From: Ochotona curzoniae
Taxonomy: Eukaryota > Chordata > Mammalia > Lagomorpha > Ochotonidae
DNA: 64,000 nt
Assembly (NCBI RefSeq): GCF_017591425.1
Contig: NW_024467106.1
Span: 20,512,501-20,576,500 of the forward strand
Reading direction: 5' to 3'
The notes beneath the pieces are model-generated. The model had not been told where the DNA came from. It saw only the letters and a list, made by a program, of their open reading frames with translations, and did no database searches. A program made the position numbers and the translations under genes. Positions 1 through 13,975 of this stretch are shown here, piece by piece. Every line of letters begins with the position of its first letter. Within the stretch, counting starts at the first letter, position 1.

Positions 1-567
1 CAGCTTGAAGATTTATGTTCGTTTCAATGAGCTGAACTTGTTAGGTTCTGGAAGGAAGTATTTGGCTTACGTTGAGTCTGGTGCAGCCCAATAAGAGAAA
101 TTGAAGCATAGATGATACTGGCTATGTTGAAGTATGTGATGAATTCAGTAAATGTGGCACAAGGACTGTTTTTGTTCACCCTGTGGCTACTCAGAGCTGG
201 TCAAGAGAGAGCTGAGGAAATTGGGGCTCCTGTCGTTACTGGACACATCACCACTTGCCCACGCCTGGTTTTCTCCTGCGTTTAAGGTTTGCTGAGGAAT
301 CTATAAGGCCTATGGAGCTGTATGTCACTTCGCAGAAAACTACCCTTGGGTGAACTTACGGTTGTAACTAATGGAAACTTGGTCTTGAGGGAGAAAGAAT
401 GTGGGATACTTTGTTGTGCTGTGTGTCTCTGATGGGAACATCTTAAACTAGCAATTTATTTTACTGGGGTAGACCAGTATGCTGGTTATATTTCTTAGTT
501 TCTGTGACACACTTTTGGAAAAAAGATTCAGGTGTTTAAGCAAGTTGCTTTTGTCTTCTGTTTTTAG
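1..567. other. 3' part of CTNNAL1 intron 1
   Basis: Lies between the unseen exon 1 and exon 2. No SINE recognised and no intact reading frame; ends in the T-rich tract before the exon 2 acceptor. Confidence 0.6.
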
Positions 568-757
568 ATCACTACGCTTATTAATCATAAAGATAATACC
601 AAAAAGTCTGATAAAACTCTGCAAGCAATTCAACGGGTTGGACAAGCCGTGAACTTGGCAGTTGGAAGATTCGTCAAAGTAGGGGAAGCTATAGCCAATG
701 AAAACCGGGATTTGAAAGAAGAGATAAATATTGCTTGTGTTGAAGCTAAGCAAGCAG
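568..757 (+). CDS. CTNNAL1: CTNNAL1 exon 2
   Basis: Starts after tttttag and ends before gtatgt. It encodes residues 48-110 plus the first base of Gly111, from ITTLINHKDN to EAKQA. This is the N-terminal helical part with the conserved DKTLQAIQRVGQAVNLAVGR stretch. An L1-type repeat begins about 40 bp past the donor. Confidence 0.96.
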
Positions 758-3700
758 GTATGTGGATGTTGCTGTTGAAGCTTATTCATATATATATATT
801 TTTGATTTTTAATTTTCATTTTTGATGATGTTTACATAGCTGATCAGAGTAGGAAATATTGAGGGCTAGGGAAAAATGGGTATGGTCATTGTTTCCAAGT
901 TTTCTATTTCTTCTAAGTTTCTGGGGGTAGGAGGTAGATATGGGAAGAAGCCATACCCAACCTCGCAACTGCCCCAGTATTCGGGGATGGGGAATGGCCA
1001 CCTGATATCAACCCAAGGTCCCAACATGGCGCATGCTCCAAGGGTTCTGCCCAGGTGAGTTCGATAGTTCTGAAATGTTGTTGATCTTGCCAGTCCAAGG
1101 ATGGGGAATCCCTCCCAATGTCCATTGGCTTAACACAGTTGACCTTACAGTTTTCATTTGCCCGGATTTTTGCTGTCCTTTTTTAGCTGGAGTTGTTGTC
1201 CAATTTGTTCTGTTCTCCTTCTCTGCTCTGGTACCAGTTGTCCTCTGCAGGCCCCAATGGAATGTCATATCCTCCATATGATTTTTAATTGCTGGAATAT
1301 GATGACAAATTTTTGTTTTATTGGAGTAAAGACGGGTATTGTGTTTTAACCCTTGATTGTGGATGCCTAGGACAAGAAGGGCCTGGATTAACATCCAGGC
1401 CAATTGCACTTTGTGTCCTGGGTCTGAAACAGATACCCTTGCACTGGTCAGAGTAGTGGTCTGCCATCCTCTCTAACAATCATTGAATGTGAGGACTGCA
1501 GCGATGTGTGAGGCGTGGGCTTTACCCTCAAAGAGTTTATATCCTACCATGTAGGAAATGAAAATAAAATGCTACAGTAACAAATCTTAGTGACTTCAAA
1601 CTTCCCTTGTTTTACAGTTCTCTACAGCTAGTGAGCTAGTGACCTAAAATCTTGAGGTATTCTGAGGACTACACATGCTTTATTGATGTGTCGTTCATCT
1701 ATTTATTCTTTCAATAAATGTCTACTGATGGCTAGGTGTGTAGTAGGCATTTTAGGCTGTGAGATGGAGTCATGTACAAATCCGTCCTCAAGAAATTTAC
1801 ATTCTAGTGATGGAGACAACCAGAAACAATGAATAAATAAGTATGTAGTGTCAGGCAATTACTGTTATCATGAAAAAAAAGCAAGCCAACTGGAGATCCA
1901 CTAGGTGCTATTTTAGAGAGGATAGGGTTTCTCAACTTTGATGCTGTTGACATTTGGCATAGGATATTTTTTTAAAAAGGATTTATTTATTTTTATTGCA
2001 AAGTCAGATGTACAGAGAGGAGCAGAGATGGAAGATTTTCCGTTCAATGATTCACTCCCCAAGTGATCACAGTGGCCAGTGCTGCACCGATCCAGAGCCA
2101 GGAGCCAGGAGCTTCTTCGGTGTCTCCCACACGGGTCCAGGGTCCCAAGGCTTTGGGCCATTCTCGACTGCATTCCCAGGCCATAATCAGGGAGCTGGAT
2201 GGGAAGCAGGGCCACGGGGATTAGAACTGGCACCCATATGGAATCCCTGGCATGTTCAAGGTGAGGACCTTAGCTGCTAGGCCACCATGCTGGGCCCAGC
2301 GTAGGATTATTCTTTTTTTCTTAAGATTTTTTTTCATTGTTTATTAAATTTTTAAAAATAATTTTTGCATAGTTAATTAGGGTAAAAAGGTTCAAGGGCT
2401 ACAGGAAAGTGGGTAAGACTATTATTTCCATATTGTTTCCTTCATATATCTGAGGTAAAGGGGGATTTTAAGGGAGAAGCCCCACCCAGTCTCCCACTCA
2501 CCCCAGGTCCCTGATGTGGGGCATGCTCTGAGGGTCTTGCTCAAGAGGCTTTGATAGTTCAGCAGTTATGAATTACTGCCAATCTCACCACTCCAAGCAC
2601 GATGAGGTCGTTGAAGAATCCTCTAATTGACATAGTCCATCACAGAGTCTCTGTTTTCCCAGTCTTTCACTGCCAACATATAGCTGAGGTGGTTGATTGA
2701 CTTGTTCTGTCCTCTGTCCTTTTATGCTCAGGGTTCTGAGTCCGGCAGTTTAATTGGGGGGATGCCCAAGGAAACCTTGCCTGAGGTGTTCCCAGACCAG
2801 ATTCTTATATGTACTAGCAAGTACAGGGCCCAGCACGGTCCATTGCCCCGATCAGCTGGTGGTTGTAATTGCTGGGTTGGTTCTGCTTCCAGCCTGTCTT
2901 CCACTGGAACCAGTGGGTGTTGCAATCCATCCTGGTTCTGCCCAGCACACACTCGGCCCTCACATAAACCAATGGGAGCTGCAGCCTAGTCAGAGTGACC
3001 CACAATAACCCTCACCAGGCCCGCCCCCTACCCTAGTTTGCCAGTATGTGTAGCAGACTAGTTCAGTCTGTCCCACTTCCCATTCGGCTCTCATACATGT
3101 CAATGGATATTAAAACCTAGTTCCATCTAACCAGCTCAACTATCCAGCCCTCACGGATGTTGTTGGGTGTTTCTCTGTTTCGCCATCCCAGCCCCTGTCC
3201 TAGTTTTCGTGCCCTCCAGTGCCAGGCTCTGCCAGGATGCTGCAGCTAAGCCCAAACAACACTCACCCACTCTAATTGTAGCTTGCACCAGTAAGAACAA
3301 TCAGTCCAGCCTGGCTTTTTATTGGAAAGGCAGATGTACAGAGAGAGGAGAGACAGAGAGGAAGATCTTCCATCCGATGGTTCACTCCCCAAGTGAGCAC
3401 AACGACTGGAGCTGAGCCAATCTGAAGCCAGGAGCCAGGAGCTCTTCCGGGTCTCCCACTCGAGTGCAGGGTCCACAGCAGGGAGCTGGGTGAAAAGCAG
3501 GGCTACCGGGATTAGAACTGGTGACCATATGGGATCTTGGCACATGCAAGGCGAGGACTTTAACCATTATGCTATCGTGCCAGGCTCAAGATAATTCTTT
3601 GTCAATGGGGCTTTCTTGTGTATGGTAGGCTTAGCATTGTAGGTTTAGTGTTGACCTATTAGATGCCAGTAGATGACCAAAAATGTGTCTGAACATTGTT

Positions 3701-6700
3701 GCCTGTTACTTGGGGAGGCTAGAATGGCCCCTGTTTGAGAATGACTATGATACGAATTCAAAGAAGCAATATTAGAGCAGCGCCTGCCAATGGAATGAAG
3801 ATCCCGCTATGTGAATACCCGGGGAAAGGGGACACCAGGCAAGGAGAAGAGCGAGAATAAATTTTGCTTTTAGGCAATGATAGACTTGTATCTGTGTTCT
3901 AACTGTATTGGAAGGCTAGTGGGAGAATTTGTACAGGACACTCGGGAATTTCATTTGTATTTTAGAAAGATGACTGTCGGGGCCCGGCGCGGTGGCGCAA
4001 GTGGTTAAAGGTCCTCGCCTTGCACGCCCGGGATCCCAAATGGGCGCCGGTTCTAATCCCGGCAGCCCCGCTTCCCTTCCAGCTCCCTGCTTGTGGCCTG
4101 GGAAAGCAGTCGAGGACGGCCCAAGGCTTTGGGAACCTGCACCCGCGTGGGAGACCCTGAAGAGGCTCCTGGCTTCGGATCGGCGTAGTATCGACCCGTT
4201 GCGCTCACTTGGGGAGTGAATCATCGGATGGAAGATCTTCCTCTCTGTCTCTCCTCTCTGTATATCCGCCTTTCCAATAACAAAATAATAAAAATAAATC
4301 TTTAAAAAAAAAAAAAAGAAAGATGACTGTTGGCTCCTGCCCAGAGGATGAATTTAATGGGGTAGGAGGGTGTAATGAGAAACTTGGAGTGGATGTGGTG
4401 TTCTAGATGGTAGTCAGGGTTCTCTAGACTAGATAATAGTTTCTGAGGTGATGGAAAATAGTTACATTTGGATATATTGTCAAGATGGGTTTGCTAATGG
4501 TTTGGGTGGGGATGTAACAGTAAGAATAGCAGATAGCTCTGAGACATATGCAGATAACTGCGTAAATGATGGTGCCATTTCCTGCAGTGGACAACTTGTG
4601 ACAGAGGGGCAGGTGCTTCGGTTGTCAAGGGGAAGGAAGCAGATGTGATAAGGCTGAGTAAATATGGAGGAAGCCGACCAGATCATACACGATCATGTGT
4701 GTTACGTGAATGACTTAGGTATTACTGTGTAGGCAATGGAAAAGCATTGAAGAGTTTAAGCCCGAAGAAAGAGCTACTGTTTTGGATTAGACATCTTTCT
4801 GATAGTATAGAGAAAATGCATGAGTGAGGAAAGGTTGAAAGAGGGTTGATGTTATAGGCACAGATACTGTGGAAGCTTTTCCAGTAAAACCACCTAGACC
4901 AAGGCAGGACCATGAAGAGCAGGATAAATACAGAAAATACTCATGAAGATGGTTGGATAGATGGAACTGGGTTGTTGACTCAAGGAAAGGAAGAACTCTG
5001 GGCTGACTTGAGTTTCTAGCAGTACTGGCAGTCATTGGAACAGGTTTTATGCGGGAAGCAGGGGCCATAGGCTTTTTCTATTTATAATTTGCAGTTCTGC
5101 TTTCAAAAAAGACTTGTAATGGCTTACACTAAAAGACATGTTCAATAAATCCATTAAAGTAGGAGATAAAAATAAACATACCAGATACTTTGGCAAACCT
5201 GACTATTTTAACCAAGTATGAAAAATATCTTTATACTTCCTGGAGGGAAAGACAAAAGTGTGGGAAACAACGGGTTATGTAATTCTCATTGTTTGTCAGA
5301 AGGAAACAAACCAGCTTGTAAGAGGAGAGAGACTTTTTCCTGGCACTAAAATTACGCTGTGGGCACTCAAAACAGACATTACATAGTACAACGGCCAATT
5401 CAACAGCGAATGTTGGGATGTTCTTCATCTTGTTGTGTCATAATAATCTTGATTAAAGCCAGAATAGGTTCTTTCACTGGGAGACTCTTTGCTGGCTTTG
5501 TGACCTGTCACTGTGCTCAGTGTAGGGTGAAAGACAAGGCTGTACCACTCTGACGTGCTCTGGTAGGCTGTGGGTTCCCCATGAATACTGCAGTTACAGG
5601 CAGCTGCACTCATGGAGGTCTTGGAAGCCACCAGCTGTCAGGGTTGCCATTTCCCAGCTCAAGAGTGGAAATAGAGGATCCAGCATGGTAGCCTAGTGGC
5701 TAAAGTCCTCACTTTGAACATGACAGGATCCATATGAGTGCCAGTTCATGTCCCAGCTGCCCTGCTTCCTATCCAGCTCCCTGCTTGTGACCTGGGAGAG
5801 CAGTCAAGAGCTGAGGATAGCTCAAGGCCTTGGGACCCTACAGGTGTCACATGCGAGACCTGGAAGAAACTCCTGGCTCCTGGCTTCGGATCAGTCAATG
5901 CAGCTCTGACAATTGCAGCCACTTGGGGAGTGAATCATCAGACAGAAGATCTTCCGCTCGGTCTTCCTCCTCTCTATATATCTGATTTTCCGATAAAAAT
6001 GAATAAATCTTTTTTTAAAAGTGGAAATGGTGCTTCCTGGAGTTGTAACATATGAAAGGTTTCTTTCTGTTTGTTTGTTTGTTTGTTTGTTTTTCTAGTA
6101 TTATGTACAAATTAAGACTTAAGTTGCTTCTGAAAGGTTCCTTTCCTGCTGGCTCATCCTGATCATATTCTTCTCTGGACAATTATAGATTCAAGGGATG
6201 TAATACAAAGTAGTGGTAAAAAAACAATCACAACGTCAGAGTTGGGCTGTGTGGATTTCAATCTCAACTCTCTCAATGCTGGCACTGTGGCATTGTGCTG
6301 TAACTGTGATCCTGTGCTGTTAAACTTTCAAGCCTCAGGATTCTCATCTATAGAATGGAATTTATAGAGGTATTTTCATATAAGGCTCCACAGTATTAGT
6401 TTTATTTTAACTATTGTTTTAAAATAATTATGTTACATACAAGGAAGAAAGGAGAGAGACAGAGACAGAGACAGAGAGAAAGAGAGACAGAGAGAGTTCT
6501 CTGCTGATGCTCTCTCAAGATGGCCATAATGGCCAGGGCCAAGCCAGGCCAAAGCCAGCAGCACCTTCTGGCTCCTCCACGTGGGTGGCCGATGTCAAAG
6601 TACTTGGGCCATCTTCAGCTGCTTTTCCCAGACCGTTGGCATGGAGCTGTGTCAGAACTGGAGTGGCCGGATGCCAGCTGTACCCACATAGCATGCTGGT

Positions 6701-9700
6701 GTTAAAGGTGGCAGCTTTACCTGTTTGTTACACCACAAAGCTGGCCCTTTTTATACTTCCTCCCCTATGTTGAACCTTTGCATTGTATTTTTACTTTTAG
6801 CATGGAAACCAGGTAAGGTAGGTTTTATATGAAAGTTTAGCTGTGTTTGATTGACTTTGGGATTTTTGCATTAAGATGCAACACTGGTTAGTTGAATATA
6901 ATAAATTCAGAGTGGCAACCATGAAGCTATATGACAGCGTGGCTACTTTTTCAGGCTAGTAATTTCTGAGCATTTTACATTTTGAACGTTTTCATCATGT
7001 TAAAGAAATTTTTGGCCATGTGGTTGGGGCTGATCAAATGATACCATCCCATGTACCTCTGAGTTCAGTAAATTAATGCTTTTTTGAGGAAGAGAGGCAA
7101 CATTTTAGTCCTTTCACTTATTGCTGATAGAATATAGACAGTTAATTGTTGTATATGCCTATTTAGTTGAATAATGTTGTGTTCTGAGTATTTTGTCATT
7201 TAAACTTTGCATTGGCTACCAGTTGCTGTGTAACAAATTAACCCAAGTTTAGCAGCTTAAAACCTTAAGCTTATTCCCTCAGGTATCTCTGAGGGTCAGG
7301 TCTCAGGGCATGGCTTACCTGGGTGGTTCTTGACACTTGTGGGCAAGGCATAGGCTGTCCTCAGAGACCTGGAGGTGTGGCTGGATGGCAGGTTCTGCTT
7401 CGAGGCTCCTCCCCCTGGCTGAGCCTTCCTTGTGGGCAGCTGATGGAGGCCTTCCTTCCTGACCACATACACCTCTGTTTAGGATGTGCAGTTGACTTCC
7501 GTAGGGGAAAGAGGGAGAAGAAGAATGAGGGTTATGATGATAATCTTGGGCCCAGTGCAGTAGCCTAGTGGCTGGAGTCCTTGCCTTGCAAGTGCAAAGA
7601 TCCCATATGGGCACCAGTTCTAATCCCAGTGGGCCTGTTTCCTATCTGGTTCCCTGCTTGTGGTTTGGGAGGGCAGTAAGGATGGCCCAAGGCCTTGGGA
7701 TCCTTCACCCTCATGGGAAACCAGGAGCCGCTTTGGGGTGAGTCAGCAGGCAGAGGATCTTCCTCTCTGTCTCCTCCTCTCTGTGTATCTGACTTTCCAA
7801 TTAAAAAAAAATCTTTTAAAAAAGTGATAACTTTTTAAATCTAACTTTCTTTCAGAATTTAACTGCCATGGCCTCACTTCTGCTATGCTCACCTGGTAGG
7901 AGGTGACAACATAAGGATGTGAATGGCAGCAAAGGGGGTTAGTTGAAAGTCACCTTGGAGCTGACCATAAATGTCATCTGTTGGCAGAATATCAGCCATG
8001 GATAGTGGCTTAGCTTGCATGTCTTTCTGTGTCCTTTGAACTTGAGTTGTCTGACAGTAAATTTCCATTCCCTTCTGATTTTAAGTGACTTTTTTTTTAA
8101 AGGTTTGTTTATTTTTCAGAGTTATAGAGAGAGGGAGAGACAGAGAAGTCTTTCATCACTGCTTGTTTACTCCAAATGGCTGTACCATCTGGAGCTGGGC
8201 TGAGCTGAAGCCAGGAGCCAGAGGCTTATTCCACGTCTCCCATGTATTTGTCGGGGCCCCAAATACTTGGGTCAGTTTCTACTGCTTTTCCAGATGTGTT
8301 AGCATGGAGTTGGATTGGAAGTGGACACCAAGGACTCAAACTAGTGCCTTTGTGAGATGCTGGCATCACAGGTGGTGATGTTACCGACTAAGCCACAATG
8401 CTGATCCCTCAGTGACTTATTTTCAAATAAGTCCATTTTTTCATTCTTCCTTTCCTTCTTAAAATTGATCAAGTATTAATTTTTGTTTTCTTTCTTTGGT
8501 ACCTCCTAAATCATCTTTATGTTTCTATGGTTGCCATCCATATAAACATGGTTCTTGCCACCTCGCACAATTGAAATGGCTTGAATCTCTCTTTTCCGAT
8601 ACACTTTATATTCCCACAAGATTGATCTTTCTGAACATTAACTTTATCACATCTTGTGCTGTGTCCACTAAGATTCCAGTCCTTTTACTCAAAATCCTTA
8701 GCCTGTATATGGATGAAACCCGATTTTATGTATTTAATAAGATGGACAAGAAGGATTTGTGAGAAAATCAACACACTATGAATGTGCATTTACTTATGAT
8801 TTAAATACCTTGGACACTTCAAGGTGAGATATATATATATTTAATTTTTAAAAATAACATTGTGTATATATAAAATACATATATATTTAATTAAAAAAAT
8901 CTTGTTAACTGTAGCAGTAAGGAGGGTTGGAGAATATTCTATCATGATTTCATCTTTGAGGAGAGCAAATATGTTCTTTCATTGATGTGTCCTTGATATA
9001 CTCAAAAGGAAACTTGACCTTGAGACAGTGAAGATGAGAATCATTCGAGAGAAGTGGAATCCACTGGTGCCGGGCGTCATAAGAAGTGAAAAGAGCAGCT
9101 GCAGTGCAGCCGGGGGGCAGCCTGTGCCAGGCCTTCCCAGGAGGGCCACTGTCGCCTTTACTTTCCCCGTGCAGCATCCAGACTGACCAGCTTACACACG
9201 GCAATTTTTTGGCCTCCTTCTCACTGCAGAGGTCGTCCTTTGGGACCCAATGCCTTGTCTTCGGCTGTCCTTACATGTCCTTGGCTGTCCTCGAGTGTCC
9301 CTAAAAGCACAAGCCCCTTCAGGTCATGGTGATTGGTGATGACCCCTCCTCCCTTCCCCTGGCCCTGTCCCCTCCCAGTCCCGGTACCTACTTACTCAGC
9401 TTTAGGTTCTTTGTTTTTGTGACCCCCCTCAGACTTGTAATGACTTGAGAACAGAAAGTTTTAACCTGTATAGTTGATCATACCACGGGAAACAATAATT
9501 GTGATAATTTATCAAACAGGGCAAAGACAAAAATTTGCCACATTCTCCAGTGCGCTATTATTTTTGTCATTAGAAAGCTTCCTGGGGCTGATGTTGTGTA
9601 ACCAGTGAAGCTGCCTCCTGCAATGCCAGCATTCCATATGGGCACTGGTTCCTGGCTGTTTCACTTCTGATCTAGCTCTTTGTTCGTGTATCTGGGAAAG

Positions 9701-12700
9701 CAATTGAAGATGACCCAAGTGCTTGGACCTCTGCGCCCATGTGGGAAACCCAGATGATCTGACTCGGATCTGGCCAAGCCCTAACCACAGAGGCCCTTTG
9801 GAGAGTGAATCAACAGATGAAAGATTTCTTCTTATCTTCTTCTCTGTAACTCTGCCTTTCAAATAAATAAAATAAATCTAGGAAAAAAAAAAAACAAGAA
9901 AGCCGTTATCCTGGGATAATGGCTGTGGTCATCAAAGCAAGATTTTTTCTTGTTGCTGAAGCAAGACTCCAAAACCAAGCTTCTCTCCGTGCAGCACATT
10001 GCCTTAAAGGTTAGAGGAAAGTCTGGATTTTAGTTCTGTTGTGTCTTACCCTCGGTTTAACCTCCCCTTCTCCTTTCTCTTAGGAGAAACAATCGCTGCT
10101 CTTACAGACCTAACCAGCTCGAATCATCCAGAACCTGGTGGCCAGATCACAATTTTTACAGATAAAGCAGGAGTGATAAAAGCTGCAAGGTTACTTCTTT
10201 CTTCCGTAACAAAGGTTTTGTTGCTGGCAGACCGAGTAGTTATTAAACAGATAATAACATCAAGAAATAAGGTACTTACCTTTCTGGTGTTACTCCATCT
10301 TTGTCTTTGAGAGTTGTTCAGGAACATTCAACTAATTGGCAGGTAGTTTGTCAATGGTTGTCTTTTCTAATTGTTTATAGTTCTAAATGACCGCAATTTA
10401 AAACTAGTGTTTATACTTTTAATTTCTAAATGATGTGTTTACTGGGCCGAAAGTTTTGGATGCAAATAATGTTTCTTGTCTGAAAATCAACATCAATTTG
10501 TTGAGGCTTATTGGTAAAAGCTTTATATTTAATTTTTTTTTTAACAGAAAGCTTCACACTTTAAAGATGTACCTAATTTGTTTGAAAGCTATATAGCTAG
10601 AGAGTGGAAGAAACACAGAATAGTGAAAGATGATTTTTCCATCTGTTGGTTTGCCCCTCAAGAGTGTAATAGCCACAATTGGGCAAGGACCAAATCAGAA
10701 GCCAGAGACTCCATGATGGTCGCCCACATGGATGGCAGACTCAGCTCCATGGACCATTGCGCTATCTTCCTAGACTAGATCAGAAGTGCAGCAATAGAGA
10801 CTCAAACTAGCACAATAACAGGAGATGCAGGCCTTGCAAGCACCTGCTTAACTCACTGCACCCTAACCAGCCCCAGTAATGCTTTAAATGTGTGGAATGT
10901 TTGGAAAGAAAAGCCACGCCCCTTATTAATGTCTTATAAAAGTAATGAATTCTTTCCAAGTGTATTCTTTCTTAAGTCAAGGAGTAACATTATAGAAGCT
11001 TAAGATAATTAGTCTGCTCTCCAGTTATATTCTGTGCACGCAGTCCCTAAACATTGCTGCTGAATAATTATAAAATTTAGAAAATGAATTTGGGATGAGC
11101 ATTGTAGTACAGCAGGGCTAAACCATCTCTGGGGATATCTGCATGCTGTCTCAGAATGCCTGTTTGAGTCCTGGCTCCTCTGCTTGCTTCCTTGCTTGCT
11201 TTGGCTTCCTGCTAATGCCTGTGGGAGGCAGCCCCTGGTGGTTGGGTGCTTGATTTTCTGCTACCCACCAAGGAGATGTGAATGGAATTCCTGGCTCTTA
11301 GCTGCTTTGGCCTGGCCCACTCTGGGTTGGTGTTGGCATTGGGAAGTGAACCGATAGATGGATGATCTCTTTTCTGATTCTCCCTTTCTCTGTTTCTCTG
11401 CCTTTCAAAAGAATAGAATAAAATGATTGTAAACTCTTCTGGTGTCTCAGACAATGCTTTACGATCATCCGGGGACCCGGGGCACATGTGACCCTTCCTT
11501 CTCTGGCTCTAGCCCTAAAAGCCAGGGGAGGGCAGTCAGCTGGGGAATACTTTGTCCCAGTAGATCTGGAAGATGAAGGGGCTTATTGAGTGTTGAGAGA
11601 ATCCAAAAGCCCAAGTTCAAACAGAAAAAGAGACTGGGGAGGTGGTTTAGACAGTGCATGAAGAATACCTTTCTAGAAAACCCCTCTGTGAAAGGCCGAG
11701 GCCCCATAATGCCTTATCTATGCCCGTGGCTTGGCTTTCCTGAGCTGCCAGGGCAGATGAACACTGCCAAATTTCCGTCACATCCTCGTTAAAAGTAAAT
11801 AAACACAGGATGTCTGTGTTTTTTTAAACCTATCTGACTAAAACGAATGTAGTACTGTTATTTTAGAGAAAACACATTTGAAAAATCTATATCCCATCTA
11901 TTTACTTTATTTCCAGTAAACACGCAACACATCTGTTGACTGTGTGACAGATTCACACTCCCACACGCTCCAGGCCACCCAGAGCTTCTGGGTGATTCGT
12001 GTATTCCACACTGGCAGTCCCTGGCTAAGCCAGCTCTTTTCCTGCGCTCCCAGCCCACTTTTGCACTCCTCACTCTTCCGATGACCTTCCTTCAGATGAC
12101 CTTCCTTTCGCTTTCCTGAGGTGCTGGGAGTGCCTCTGAGTCCAGTTCCCTGCACCCCAAAGCTTCTGGGGGGTCATTGTCCCTCCGCGGCCCTTCCTGT
12201 TCTGAAGATTTGATATCTGGCATCCTGCCCTGTCTCACCTTTGCCACATGTGATCATGTGGACTCTCTCTTTGTGTGTGTGTGTGTATGTGGCCATTTCT
12301 TTGGCTCTTTTTTCATTCTAACTTTTGGATAGGCCCATTTCCTGTTCTAAGAAATGAAGAATCTCTAAATGGTTCTAACTTGTCAATCCACTTCCGCTTC
12401 TCTGAGTGCGTCTGTTGCTTTCTTCCGTTTTGGCTCCTTAGAATTTCCCTTTTTTTCCACTCTCTGTGCTCAGCCTTTGGCCCTCTTGGTCACTTTCTTT
12501 TTATCTGTCACCTGATAACTTGATCTTCTCTGTTTTGCAGGTTCTTGCAACTATGGAAAGACTAGAGAAAGTGAACAGCTTTCAAGAATTTGTTCAGATG
12601 TTCAGTCAATTTGGAAACGAAATGGTGGAGTTTGCGCATCTAACGGGAGATAGGCAAAATGTATGTATTTACCGTGTTTTAAAACTCAGATAAATGTTTT

Positions 12701-13929
12701 CTTTTTAGTTTGGATAGAGTCAGAATCTGCCATTGTTCAGGTTGGTTTCTTTGCTTATTAAATCTATGACTCTGACCTTGAAAATTTCATAAATAAGCCA
12801 GGATGAAGTAGATGGATCCCTGTGTCTTTCTGCACACGCATCACCATTCCGTGTGTTCCCACCCCAGATACCACACAAGGTTAGACAGTCTTCAAACACT
12901 TGCTTTTCATATGTATTCTTTCCTTGTTTTGTGTTTCTGTTATTGTAATCATGTTACATGAATAGTAATAACCCCAGCCAGGATCAGTTTGCCTAGCCTG
13001 GGGGTTAAGGAATTAAACTCCAAGATCTGGTTTCACTCTCAGGGCAGCCCTCCGGCAGAAGCCTTGTCATTACTGTTTCACATCTGAGGAAACGTGGCCT
13101 GAGAGGGTGATGATGCCCTTTCTCAGGGTCACCGTGTGGAAGACTGAGCTCCGTTACACGTGGTCCTGAAGCTGTGGCATGACAGGCTCTTCACAGGCCT
13201 TTGCCCCGTTCAGAGTGTAGAGAGGCGGAAGCCCATGTTAGTACACCATGACTGGCTTTGTCTTCTTGGGTGTTTATGCTTGAGTCCATCTTATCAGCAA
13301 GTTCAACAGGTCATAACTGACTGGTTTTGGGGGATTCCTCTGAGTATTGCCACAAAGAATACTCTCTCAATTCTTTTTTGTCTTTTAAGTGTTTATTTAT
13401 TTAAAAACAGAGTGACAGAGAAGGAGAGAGAAGGTGGGAGGGAGAGATAGAGAGAGAGAGAGAGAGAGAGTGCTTCCATTTTCTGGTTCACTCTCCAAAT
13501 AGCTGCGGTTTCTGGGCCTGAGCCAGGCTGCAGTCAGGTCTCCCATGTGGGCGGCAGGAACCCAAGTACTTAACACATCATCTGCCTCTTCCAGGCACAT
13601 GAGCAGGAAGCTGGAACAGAAGCAAAGCTGCCAGGATTCAAGCTCTGAGATGGAGCACCAACCATTGCCAGCAGCAGCTTAAAGCACTGTGCTGCAGTGT
13701 CAGCCTCTGTTAGCTTTGATGTGTGCTTTCATGTTGCATCCGGTGCTGGGAGATGGCATGCTGGGCAGTGGCCTTGCTCTGTACTTCCTAAGCTGTCTTT
13801 TTAGACACCTTACTGTTGTTCTGTTCTGCCAGTCCCCCTTCCCCTCTTTCTCTGCTGTCCTTCCTCTCCCTTTTCCCCCTTCTCTTCCTTTCCTGCCTTC
13901 ATTTATTTATTTATTTAAAATGCAGAGTT

Positions 13930-13975
<46 letters not shown>

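Noticed and set aside
1..470. Short stop-free stretches at the window start that could be a decayed processed gene copy
   Set aside because: No frame extends far and no protein could be recognised; a translated search would be needed.
3979..4060. tRNA-gene-like A and B boxes
   Set aside because: Belong to the CSINE head, which derives from a tRNA; no tRNA cloverleaf with acceptor pairing and mature 3' part is present.
10041..10310. Stop-free frame with an ATG before CTNNAL1 exon 3
   Set aside because: The real exon starts at the acceptor 10083/10084; the upstream Met codons are intronic.
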